Assembly: GCA_024232355.1 (NCBI GenBank)
Contig: JAAEPW010001231.1
Coordinates: forward strand, 1 to 26,248
Direction: 5' to 3'
Length of the DNA: 26,248 nt
Origin: Chloroflexota bacterium
GTDB lineage: Bacteria > Chloroflexota > Anaerolineae > B4-G1
Under the pieces are notes generated by a model. That model saw only the letters and a list, made by a program, of their open reading frames with translations, did no database searches and had not been told where the DNA came from. This document shows, one piece after another, positions 16,360 through 24,048 of this stretch. Position numbers and translations under genes: made by a program. Each line of letters opens with the position of its first letter. Within the stretch, counting starts at the first letter, position 1.

Positions 16360-16369
16360 CGCTTCCTCC

Positions 16370-16585
16370 CTAGTAAAACTCGGGTACCTGGATGGGTTCT
16401 GGCTGTGGACGGCACTCACCACACCAGAGGACGTTGGTGACCACCACAGCCTTGGGAGTTTTGTTGCCGCCCAGATACATTGCCAGCATCGCTGGTTGAG
16501 CCGTGGTGTGATGATCTCGGCACACAGCCCGTCCGCAAAATTTGCAAATACCCATAGCCGGTTCGCCGCACTTGTGACAGACCAT
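16370..16585 (-). CDS. Small zinc-finger protein
   Basis: Product of 71 residues with three CxxC knuckles and a Cys-His group: C3/C6, C14/C17, C22 with H25/H26, and C55/C58. The first four pairs are packed as in B-box or treble-clef-like fingers, enough ligands for two zinc ions. There is no signal peptide. AGGAG stands 6 bases before the ATG, and the gene lies 9 bases after the ParA-like gene and 10 bases before the winged-helix gene, so it is almost certainly translated as part of this operon. I do not know a named family for it; a protein-binding adaptor is an inference. Confidence 0.7.
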   Translation of the reverse strand: MVCHKCGEPAMGICKFCGRAVCRDHHTTAQPAMLAMYLGGNKTPKAVVVTNVLWCGECRPQPEPIQVPEFY

Positions 16586-16594
16586 CTCTAGCTC

Positions 16595-17368
16595 CTAGTT
16601 CGCTGCTTCGATGAGGGAGACAACGTTGAGGATCTCCTGAGTGATGGGGTGGTCGGGGTAGCAGAGAGAAAAGATGTCAGAGGATTGTATAGAGGCGAGA
16701 TCCTCTGAGAGGGGGATAATTGCGGCGACCGGTGCATTATAAGTTGCCTCAACCTGCGCTCTCAAGTCGTCAAAGTCGTAGGAGGAGATGGCCTTGTTGA
16801 TCACCAGGTAGAGGTGAGGAACTTCCAGCTTGCGCGATATGTCTACCGTGACGGCTGTTCCCTGAAAGTCCTGTTGGTCGGTGCGCAGGATGATGACGAG
16901 CAAGTCCGAGATGGCGATGGACAAAAGGGTCTCCTCGTTCAGACCAGGATGGGTATCTATAAACAAATAGTCCAGGTTCAGCTTGTCTATGAGCGCGTGA
17001 AAGCCGTCGTTGAGCAGACCCACGTCATACCCGTCCCGCAGAACGCGCGTGATCTCGCTGACGCGCATACTGGATGGGATCAGGTAAATGTTGCCGCCCA
17101 TAACGACAACTTCCCCTTGTCCAATCTTGGCGCTCACGTCGTAGGCAGCGTCCTCGATGTTGCAACGACCCCACAGGTAATCGTTGAGCGCTTTGTCCAT
17201 CTCTTCTTCGTCCATCTTGAACAGGACGTGGATGCCGGGAGAGTTAATGTCGGTGTCGACGACGCCAACCCGGTATCCTTTCTTGGCAAACTGGGCCGAC
17301 ACGTTGGCGGTCATATTCGACTTGCCCGTACCGCCACGGAAGGAATGGATGGATATAATTTTCGCCAT
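16595..17368 (-). CDS. ParA/MinD-like P-loop ATPase
   Basis: Product of 257 residues with the SIMIBI-class deviant Walker A FRGGTGKSN (10-18), the second motif VGVVDTDINSPG (35-45) and Walker B YLFIDTHPGL (134-143). The usual signature Lys of KGGxGK is Arg11, a change that may alter dimer-dependent hydrolysis. Members of this group dimerise on ATP and move cargo or mark positions on the nucleoid or membrane. No C-terminal amphipathic membrane-targeting helix as in MinD is evident, and no ParB gene is adjacent, so chromosome partitioning is not indicated. AAGGAG precedes the ATG. It leads a set with a zinc-finger and a winged-helix protein. Confidence 0.85.
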   Translation of the reverse strand: MAKIISIHSFRGGTGKSNMTANVSAQFAKKGYRVGVVDTDINSPGIHVLFKMDEEEMDKALNDYLWGRCNIEDAAYDVSAKIGQGEVVVMGGNIYLIPSSMRVSEITRVLRDGYDVGLLNDGFHALIDKLNLDYLFIDTHPGLNEETLLSIAISDLLVIILRTDQQDFQGTAVTVDISRKLEVPHLYLVINKAISSYDFDDLRAQVEATYNAPVAAIIPLSEDLASIQSSDIFSLCYPDHPITQEILNVVSLIEAAN

Positions 17369-17432
17369 GGTCTATCTCCTTGATTTTTGATTCAGGTCGG
17401 ATAATGTCAAATTTACGTCTAGTGTTAATTCT

Positions 17433-17461
17433 ATTCTAGCTGGTTTTCCCTTTTTCCGCAA
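17433..17461 (-). promoter_or_regulatory. Possible promoter of the ParA-led operon
   Basis: In the 119-base gap after the DRE-TIM synthase gene, the minus strand has TAGAAT (17438-17433, 5 of 6) as -10 and TTGCGG (17461-17456, only 3 of 6) as -35 with a 17-base spacer. The weak -35 keeps confidence low. No terminator hairpin was seen in the same gap, so read-through from upstream is also possible. Confidence 0.35.
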
Positions 17462-17487
17462 CTGTTGTCTCAAGATATCGAATATCG

Positions 17488-18720
17488 CTAGCCAGAAGTG
17501 CTGAGGACCCCCACGACCGTCCGCAACAATTCGACCTCACTCATCACGTGATCCAATGTTCTGGTTACCTCTAGGATACATTGCACCAATTCATCTTGTG
17601 GCTCGACGTCGATCTGTTCGAGTGCATAGCGCACGTTGCTGGCGCCGCTCATTGGGCCAATTTCGATGACCTGTTCACGACCTACGATGGCAGCGGGCAC
17701 ACTGGAGTAGACCCGGTCGGCCAGCCACTGGTTCCCGATCTCTAGCGCCTTGGCGACCGCTGCCGCGTGTACACCTGTAGCGGTACGGAATGCATCGGAA
17801 CCAACCACGGGTTGGTTGGCCGGTAAAGGAATGTCACACGCCTGGGCTGCCATATGGCAATATTCGGGTAGACGTGTCAGATCTTGTTCAATGTACCCTA
17901 GCAATTGCAGGTTGATGAGCATTTGTTCCATTGGCGTATTGCCCGAGCGTTCACCGATGCCCAATGCCGTGGCGTGGATGCGGTCGGCACCGGCTTTGAC
18001 AGCCGCCAGCGCGCAGCCCATCGCCAATCCCCGGTCTCGATGTCCGTGCCAGTCTATCTCAATATCTGGTCCAACAAAATCTCGCACAAAGCGCACCAAT
18101 TGATCTACACCGTGTGGGGTGGCGTGACCGACCGTGTCGCAGAGCACGACCTGATGCGCGCCACACTCGATGGCCGTGCTGTATAGCTGGCGGATGGTTT
18201 CGGGATCGGTACGCGTTGTGTCTTCGGTGACAAACATTACGCGCAGGTCGTGGTCCACGGCAAAGCGGATGGACTGGCGGATGTTTTGCAACAAGTCGTC
18301 AATGTTCCATCCTTCGGCATAGTGGCGGATGGGGCTGGAGCCAACGAACGTAGACACGCCCACCGGGATGCCGACGCGCTGTGAGAGTTCGACGACAGGT
18401 TCGACGTCCGCCTGCACGGTGCGGGCGGCGCAATGACAATCTAGCGGCAGTTTTTGTTCGTGGATTTCTTGGGCCAGGATAGCGGCCTCGCGCAAGAACC
18501 GCTCTCCGGTAGCGGGCAGGCCAATGTTCACGTCGGCGATCCCCAACTCGGCCATCAGGTGCAACAGCCACAGCTTGTTCTCTACCTTTGGCTGCTTGAC
18601 CGAGGGAGACTGCAAGCCGTCCCGCAGCGTCTCGTCTACCAGCTTTACCTTTCGAGCGCGCGGCGCTTTTGCTTCGGTATTCCAATCAAATATCAAGTCC
18701 TGCATTTCGTGGGTTGTCAT
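17488..18720 (-). CDS. DRE-TIM metallolyase-family synthase (isopropylmalate/homocitrate/Re-citrate synthase-like)
   Basis: Product of 410 residues. Catalytic motifs of the Claisen-condensation DRE-TIM enzymes are present: VDETLRDGLQSP (28-39), STFVGSSPIR (123-132), the metal-binding HGH in DWHGHRDRG (223-231) and GIGERSGN (254-261). The first motif reads RDGLQ where isopropylmalate and homocitrate synthases usually have RDGEQ. The C-terminal LeuA regulatory domain is absent, as in homocitrate and Re-citrate synthases. The enzyme should join acetyl-CoA (or another acyl-CoA) to a 2-oxoacid, but the 2-oxoacid cannot be fixed by reading. The ATG overlaps the aconitase stop as ATGA, which implies coupled translation and a shared pathway. 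Confidence 0.8.
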   Translation of the reverse strand: MTTHEMQDLIFDWNTEAKAPRARKVKLVDETLRDGLQSPSVKQPKVENKLWLLHLMAELGIADVNIGLPATGERFLREAAILAQEIHEQKLPLDCHCAARTVQADVEPVVELSQRVGIPVGVSTFVGSSPIRHYAEGWNIDDLLQNIRQSIRFAVDHDLRVMFVTEDTTRTDPETIRQLYSTAIECGAHQVVLCDTVGHATPHGVDQLVRFVRDFVGPDIEIDWHGHRDRGLAMGCALAAVKAGADRIHATALGIGERSGNTPMEQMLINLQLLGYIEQDLTRLPEYCHMAAQACDIPLPANQPVVGSDAFRTATGVHAAAVAKALEIGNQWLADRVYSSVPAAIVGREQVIEIGPMSGASNVRYALEQIDVEPQDELVQCILEVTRTLDHVMSEVELLRTVVGVLSTSG

Positions 18721-20645
18721 ACGGCATCAGATTCGGTTTGTTGGCGGATGAGGTTAAGCAGGCCGCCGGCCAGTAGTATCTCTGCCTGGCGTGGAGTGAG
18801 CGAACAGGTGGTCTTTATGTGGCGGTCGCCTGCGCGATCATAGATTATCACTGGTTGATCGCTCTGAATTGCATCCCGCAAGTTGTGCATTTCCCACTCG
18901 TCTCCCTGCTCAATGATATCATAGTCATCAGGGTCGGCAAAGACGAGGGGCAGAATGCCAAAATTGACCAGATTCGTGTGGTGGATGCGGGCATAAGAAC
19001 GAGCGACGATGGCGCGTATGCCAAGCACCAACGGTCCCAGGACAGCCTGCTCACGGGATGAACCCTGCCCGTAATTGGAGCCCCCGACGACAAATCCACC
19101 TCCCCAGGCGCGTGCCCGGGTTGGAAAATCGGCATCCACCCGGGTAAAGACCAGGTCGCCTAGCGCCTGTATGTTGGCGCCAGCGGCGATGGCGGGCCGT
19201 CCGGGCATGATGCGGTCTGTGGTGACCTCGTCCCCCAGCACGATGAGCACGCGGCCCCGCGACACGTCTGACAATGGCTCGCCGGTCGGCACCGGGGTAT
19301 AGTTGGGGCCGTGAACGATCTCGATCTGTCCGGGGTCAGATGGGGGCGGGATGACGCCCGACTGCTCCGGGTAGCGATCGGGCAAGGATATCTTGGGAGG
19401 TTCTCCCAGGTCACGCGGGTCCGCGATCTGGCCCGCCAGGGCCGAGGCCACGGCGACGGCGGGACTGCACAGGTACACCTGGTCGCCGCGTGTGCCCGAG
19501 CGGTTGGGAAAGTTGCGATTGTAGGTACGCAGGCTCGCGGCTCCTGGCGTGGGGCGGAGTTCCATGCCGATGCACGGGCCGCAGTACGAGTCGAGGACGC
19601 GCGCGCCAGCGGCGACTAGATCATCCAGTGATCCTGAAGCGGACAGCATCTCCCGCACCTGGCTCGTGCCGGGGGTCACTGCCAGTGTGACGTTTTCTGG
19701 CACGCGATGGCCGCGCAACAGGCGGGCGACCAGCGCAAGGTCCTCGTACCGCGAGTTGTTGCAGCTACCGACGATCACTTGTTCGATGGGTGTGCCGGCG
19801 ACTTGGTGCAGCGGTGTCGCGTTGCCCGGGCTGGAGGGGAGCGCGATCAAAGGCTCGATCTCTCCCAGGTCGAGGGTCATCTGCTCGTCGTAATCGGCAC
19901 CGGCGCCCGCGGCCAAGGAGACAAAATCCTCTTGGCGACCCTGCGCGACCAGGTAGCGGTGCGTTTCCTCATCAGCAGGAAAGATGGAACTGGTCAGCTC
20001 TAGTTCGGCGCCCATGTTGGTAATGGTCGCTCGCTGCGATACGTTGAGCGTGCCCACGCCCGGTCCAAAATACTCGATCACCTGGCCCACGCCCCATTGC
20101 ACGCCGAGACGTCGCAGCAGTTCCATGATCACGTCCTTGGCACTAACCCAGGGACGCAGTTCTCCGGTCAACTCGACGCCTACCACGCTGGGCATGCGCA
20201 GGTAAAAATGACCGGTAGCCATAGCGACTGCCAGTTCCAGGCTGCCGGCGCCTATACCCAACGACCCCACGGCACCAGCGGTGGGCGTGTGACTGTCTGC
20301 GCCGACCAGGAAAGCGCCAGGCTGGGCGAACCGTTCTAAAAAGACCGAATGGCAGATGCCGTTGCCAAATGGTGAATAGTACAGTCCATAATGAGCGGCC
20401 ACGGTGCGCAAATAGTTGTGATCGGCCTCGGTCTGAGGGCTGAGTTGCGGCGGGCTGTGATCCACAAAGGAGATGGCTTCCACGCCTGGCGTCAGCCCGC
20501 GTTTCAGGGCCTCGAGTTCTTGATAGGCGGCCAGTGCCGTGGCGTCTTCTGTGAGAGTTTGGTCTACGCGGAGCAGGATTTCTTCGCCGGGGGTCAGGCG
20601 GCCTACCTCGAGGTGTTTGGTGATTACTTGATGGGTCAGGTTCAT
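18717..20645 (-). CDS. Aconitase-family hydratase with fused swivel domain
   Basis: Product of 642 residues, matching the short single-chain aconitases (Aquifex type) in which the large and swivel domains are fused. The 4Fe-4S ligands are C295 (VGSCNNSR) and C355/C358 (SYCGPCIGM). Substrate-loop motifs include GADSHT (115-120) and NRNFPNRSGT (376-385). The swivel domain (about 465-600) has GDEVTTDRIMPGR and GGSNYGQGSSREQA. Family members isomerise citrate to isocitrate; homoaconitate or isopropylmalate are alternatives because of the coupled DRE-TIM synthase downstream. GGAG lies 8 bases before the ATG, and the gene follows the transporter-like gene by 14 bases. Confidence 0.88.
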   Translation of the reverse strand: MNLTHQVITKHLEVGRLTPGEEILLRVDQTLTEDATALAAYQELEALKRGLTPGVEAISFVDHSPPQLSPQTEADHNYLRTVAAHYGLYYSPFGNGICHSVFLERFAQPGAFLVGADSHTPTAGAVGSLGIGAGSLELAVAMATGHFYLRMPSVVGVELTGELRPWVSAKDVIMELLRRLGVQWGVGQVIEYFGPGVGTLNVSQRATITNMGAELELTSSIFPADEETHRYLVAQGRQEDFVSLAAGAGADYDEQMTLDLGEIEPLIALPSSPGNATPLHQVAGTPIEQVIVGSCNNSRYEDLALVARLLRGHRVPENVTLAVTPGTSQVREMLSASGSLDDLVAAGARVLDSYCGPCIGMELRPTPGAASLRTYNRNFPNRSGTRGDQVYLCSPAVAVASALAGQIADPRDLGEPPKISLPDRYPEQSGVIPPPSDPGQIEIVHGPNYTPVPTGEPLSDVSRGRVLIVLGDEVTTDRIMPGRPAIAAGANIQALGDLVFTRVDADFPTRARAWGGGFVVGGSNYGQGSSREQAVLGPLVLGIRAIVARSYARIHHTNLVNFGILPLVFADPDDYDIIEQGDEWEMHNLRDAIQSDQPVIIYDRAGDRHIKTTCSLTPRQAEILLAGGLLNLIRQQTESDAV

Positions 20646-20659
20646 CGCATACTCCGGAT

Positions 20660-23600
20660 CTACATCAACTGATCGTACAGCTTTTGCAGCTTGCGCGGCG
20701 CGGCCTTGGTCTTGCGAGCGATTTCCTCGTTCGCTTCTCGCAGACGTTGGCTAAAGACGCCGATCAGTTCCAGCGCCAGGGACGGGTCCCCTTCGATCAG
20801 GGCGATCAGTGGTTCGCGGCGGATGCTCAACAGGAGCGTTTGGCCGATAGCTATAGCCGTGGCCGAACGCGGCGCTTGGTCAAAGATGCTCATTTCGCCA
20901 AAGTATTGGCGCGATTCCAACGTAGCCAGCCGCGCTACCGATTGGCTTGTGCCCGTGACGGTGTGCTCGATGCCCACGCGCCCACTGACAACGACGTAGA
21001 GCGTATCGCCCGAATCACCTTCTTTAAAGATGACATTATCATCCGTAAAGCTCACTTCCTCGGCGATGCTGGCCAAGGAACGGATTTGTGCGACCGTCAT
21101 TTCGTTAAAAACGGATACCTCTTTGAGAAATATCACTTTTTCGATGGTCGAAAGCGTTGCTTTGCTCATGGTAGAAACCTCCTTGACCGCGGTGTGGACC
21201 CTGATCCGGCGAGCCGCGTGTTTTGCTGCCTCGACGATCAGTGCATCGGACGAGTCCAATGCGGCTATGATTGCCTCTTCGCGGCGGGCACGCGTAATGA
21301 GCTTGGGTGTATCGTCTAACAGGGATAGGCTGGGCCGTCCGGCCTCGCTCACCAAGTACAGGCCGACCGCCGTCAACCAGGGGTCCTGGCCCGTGAGCAG
21401 CGTCTCTAACGCCAATGCGGGGTCGCTGGGGGCCAAGTCGAGTTCTTCCTGGGCCTGGGCGATCATGTCTTGAACTTTTACGCCGTTGGTACTCGTAATC
21501 AGGGGGGCGACGAGCCGCGCGGTCCGTGGCGAGGTCAGGGATTCGAGTGCCTCGACCGCGTTGGCGCGGGCGCGTGTATCGGAGGCCCGCAGGTTGTGCC
21601 AGATGACGTGGACGACGTCGTGTCCGTGCAGCGCGGTCAAGACGCGAGAGATGTGGTCCAGTAGGGCCTGGTTCCGGTCGTTCAGCGTGTGGACGGCCAG
21701 TGCCGCGCCGGAAAGATTGAGGGGTGACAATGCATCGATCAACACCAGGTTGCCGTACGCCCGTTGCAAGGTGTTGTGAATCTCGGCGTCTGCCCGGGCG
21801 CGATATTGTTCGGTAGACAAGTGGAGCAAAGCGATGATGGCGGCCTCGCGAGCACGTTCGTTCTCGGTGGACAACAAGGCGTCCAACACGTCCACAGCCT
21901 CGGCCCCCATCTTTTCGAGAACCTGTCGGGCGCTTTCGCGGACGCGCACGCTCTCATCTTGCAGGGCTTGTAGCAGCACGGAACGGGTGTCAGACGGAGC
22001 CATCTGGTCCAGTATCTGGATAGCGGCCAATCGAACGGCTTCGGCGGGGTCAGAAAGGGCCTGACGTGATGCTTTGAGTGTGAGTGCGCACACCCAGGAT
22101 GGTGCCGTGGGCGAGGCGACGGCCGCACACGCCAGGGCTGCTGCGCGGCGGACACTTTCGCTGGAATCATTCATATGTGGCACCAGGGTGCGCGCAAAGC
22201 GTGCATCGCCCATCTCGCCAAGCGTGGATAGCGCCAGCGCGCGCAGCGCGGGGTCATCGCCGGTGAGCAGTTCGTTGAGCGCGGCGGCCGCCGCGGTGAG
22301 ATAATAGAGATCGCCAGAGCGAAGCAACAGCGAGATCGCTCGCGCCCGCACGCCGGGGTCGGGATCGTGCAAAAGGTCCAGCGCCTGTGCCAGAAGGGGC
22401 ATGTCTTCAGGCCCGCTCTGTTCCTCGAGCATAGCGAGTGCCGCGCGGCGCACGGCTGGATCGTCGTCGATCAGGCCTTCGGTGCAGAGCCGGCGTACCT
22501 GTGGATTGTCCAACCCGGCCAATCCGACGATTTCTAGGATGGCAGCCCGCACTAGGGGGGTAGATCTGACCGCGACCTTGCTCAGCGCGGGCAGTGCATC
22601 GCGGTCGCCGATTTCATAGGCCAATTGAGCCAAAAAGATGGTCGTGCCGTCGCCGCTCGGATCTTTTTTATTCACGCTGGCGTGCAGCCGCGTCAGGACG
22701 TGATCCAGTGCCGCCCGGTCGGCGGCATCCCAATCGGTTTTGGCCAACTGGTAGAGGTCGGTGTCTTCTGCTGCCAGTGTCTCCACCAATGCCTGGCTGT
22801 AAGCGATGCGGGTGCGCCAGGCCGCGACGAGATAGCCCAGACCGACCACGCCGCCCAGAGCGAACAAGTGCCAGGGCAACACGCTGCCGCGAGAGACGGG
22901 GAGTAAAGTGATACCAGCCAGCAAGGTGGCTACGGGAACCAACATCCCGTTGACGAACGCGCGCGCGCGCCCCTTGACCACGCGCGGCACGGCGTTGTAG
23001 AGCATGTTGTCTATGGGATTGCGCATGCCCCAACGGAACGCCGTTCGCACGAAAAGCCCCAGCACCGCCATAGGAAGCACGGCAAAGGGCCCCAACAGTC
23101 CATAGCTACAGACCGCGAGCACGGGAAAGAACAAGTTGGCCCAGCCCACACCGATCCGGTTCACGATGCGGGTGAGCAAAAAGAGTTGAAAGGGCAGGGC
23201 AATCGCGTTGGCCACTCCCTTTAAGAGGCTGACCACGCTGGTCAATTCGTCCGCGCTCTGGTAGGTCTGGACAAAGATATAGTCGGTCTGGAACCGGAGC
23301 AATGCCAGCAACATCGTCATCGCCGTCGCGCTGATGGCCAACAGTTGCAGCAGACTGGACCCTCGGATGGCGCGCCAGCCGCCACGAAAGTTTTCCAGGA
23401 CACCTACGGTCTGCCCCTGCGGTTTGGTGATCGTTACTTGATCCTTGGTCCAGCGAGGGATGCTCAACGTCAGCCACACACTCACAGCCAACAGTCCGCT
23501 CCAGATGTAGGGAATGTTCTCGGCGTGGACGGTGTGAATGACAAAGGACAGTGCCAGCCCCCCCAAGAAACCAGAGATACGGCCCGCCGACCCGATGAGG

Positions 23601-24037
23601 GGAAAGAGTCGCCGGGCGGTGCGGGTGTCGTAAAAATCGCTGATATAGGTCCAGACGTGGACGGTAAAGAGCACGCGCGTGGTGCGGCCGATCAAGTAAA
23701 AGAGGTAGAAAGCGATGGATGGGCCAGAAGCGAGCAAACGGCCCGTGATCAACAGACATATGCCGGTGATGGTGCAAATTGCGACCAGCAGGCGCGTGTT
23801 GCCAACCCGATCCACAAAGGCGGTGTAGAGGATGGTAAAGACCAGGATGAACACGGCCTCGGTGATGTACAGGAACGAGTAGGAATCCACGCCGATCTCG
23901 TTCATAAAGAGGGCTTCCGAAGCCGTCTCACCCCACACGGAGCCGAGCACCAGCAAAGAGTATAAAATATAGAGAAGCGCTGTGCGGCGGCCCTCTCCCG
24001 CACGGATATTGAGCAGTCTCCTCAACCAGGATGTCAT
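20660..24037 (-). CDS. Transporter-like membrane protein fused to HEAT repeats and a cyclic nucleotide-binding domain
   Basis: Product of 1125 residues. Residues about 15-415 hold some ten to twelve hydrophobic helices in the style of the ATP/ADP-translocase (TLC) or major facilitator families (LYILYSLLVLGSVWGETASE, FAFR-like FRWGMRNPIDN near 330). A long alpha-solenoid follows (about 420-930) with HEAT repeats such as DDDPAVRRAALAMLEEQ and DPDPGVRARAISLLLRSG. The C-terminus (about 968-1110) is a cNMP-binding domain: FKEGDSGDTLYVVVSGRVG and the phosphate-cassette region FGEMSIFDQAPRSATA with the key Arg. The fusion suggests that a cyclic nucleotide acts on the transporter-like part through the solenoid; the solute is unknown. 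It lies 11 bases after the sensor gene and leads into the aconitase gene. Confidence 0.85.
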   Translation of the reverse strand: MTSWLRRLLNIRAGEGRRTALLYILYSLLVLGSVWGETASEALFMNEIGVDSYSFLYITEAVFILVFTILYTAFVDRVGNTRLLVAICTITGICLLITGRLLASGPSIAFYLFYLIGRTTRVLFTVHVWTYISDFYDTRTARRLFPLIGSAGRISGFLGGLALSFVIHTVHAENIPYIWSGLLAVSVWLTLSIPRWTKDQVTITKPQGQTVGVLENFRGGWRAIRGSSLLQLLAISATAMTMLLALLRFQTDYIFVQTYQSADELTSVVSLLKGVANAIALPFQLFLLTRIVNRIGVGWANLFFPVLAVCSYGLLGPFAVLPMAVLGLFVRTAFRWGMRNPIDNMLYNAVPRVVKGRARAFVNGMLVPVATLLAGITLLPVSRGSVLPWHLFALGGVVGLGYLVAAWRTRIAYSQALVETLAAEDTDLYQLAKTDWDAADRAALDHVLTRLHASVNKKDPSGDGTTIFLAQLAYEIGDRDALPALSKVAVRSTPLVRAAILEIVGLAGLDNPQVRRLCTEGLIDDDPAVRRAALAMLEEQSGPEDMPLLAQALDLLHDPDPGVRARAISLLLRSGDLYYLTAAAAALNELLTGDDPALRALALSTLGEMGDARFARTLVPHMNDSSESVRRAAALACAAVASPTAPSWVCALTLKASRQALSDPAEAVRLAAIQILDQMAPSDTRSVLLQALQDESVRVRESARQVLEKMGAEAVDVLDALLSTENERAREAAIIALLHLSTEQYRARADAEIHNTLQRAYGNLVLIDALSPLNLSGAALAVHTLNDRNQALLDHISRVLTALHGHDVVHVIWHNLRASDTRARANAVEALESLTSPRTARLVAPLITSTNGVKVQDMIAQAQEELDLAPSDPALALETLLTGQDPWLTAVGLYLVSEAGRPSLSLLDDTPKLITRARREEAIIAALDSSDALIVEAAKHAARRIRVHTAVKEVSTMSKATLSTIEKVIFLKEVSVFNEMTVAQIRSLASIAEEVSFTDDNVIFKEGDSGDTLYVVVSGRVGIEHTVTGTSQSVARLATLESRQYFGEMSIFDQAPRSATAIAIGQTLLLSIRREPLIALIEGDPSLALELIGVFSQRLREANEEIARKTKAAPRKLQKLYDQLM

Positions 24038-24048
24038 AATTAGATGCC

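Noticed and set aside
16595..17368. Chromosome partition (ParA) or division-site (MinD) role for the ATPase.
   Set aside because: No ParB, MinC or MinE gene, no parS-like repeats and no membrane-targeting helix were seen; only the ATPase family can be supported.
20660..24037. Calling the membrane part a true ATP/ADP translocase.
   Set aside because: Helical pattern fits both that family and major facilitators; no decisive motif was recognised, so only 'transporter-like' is supported.
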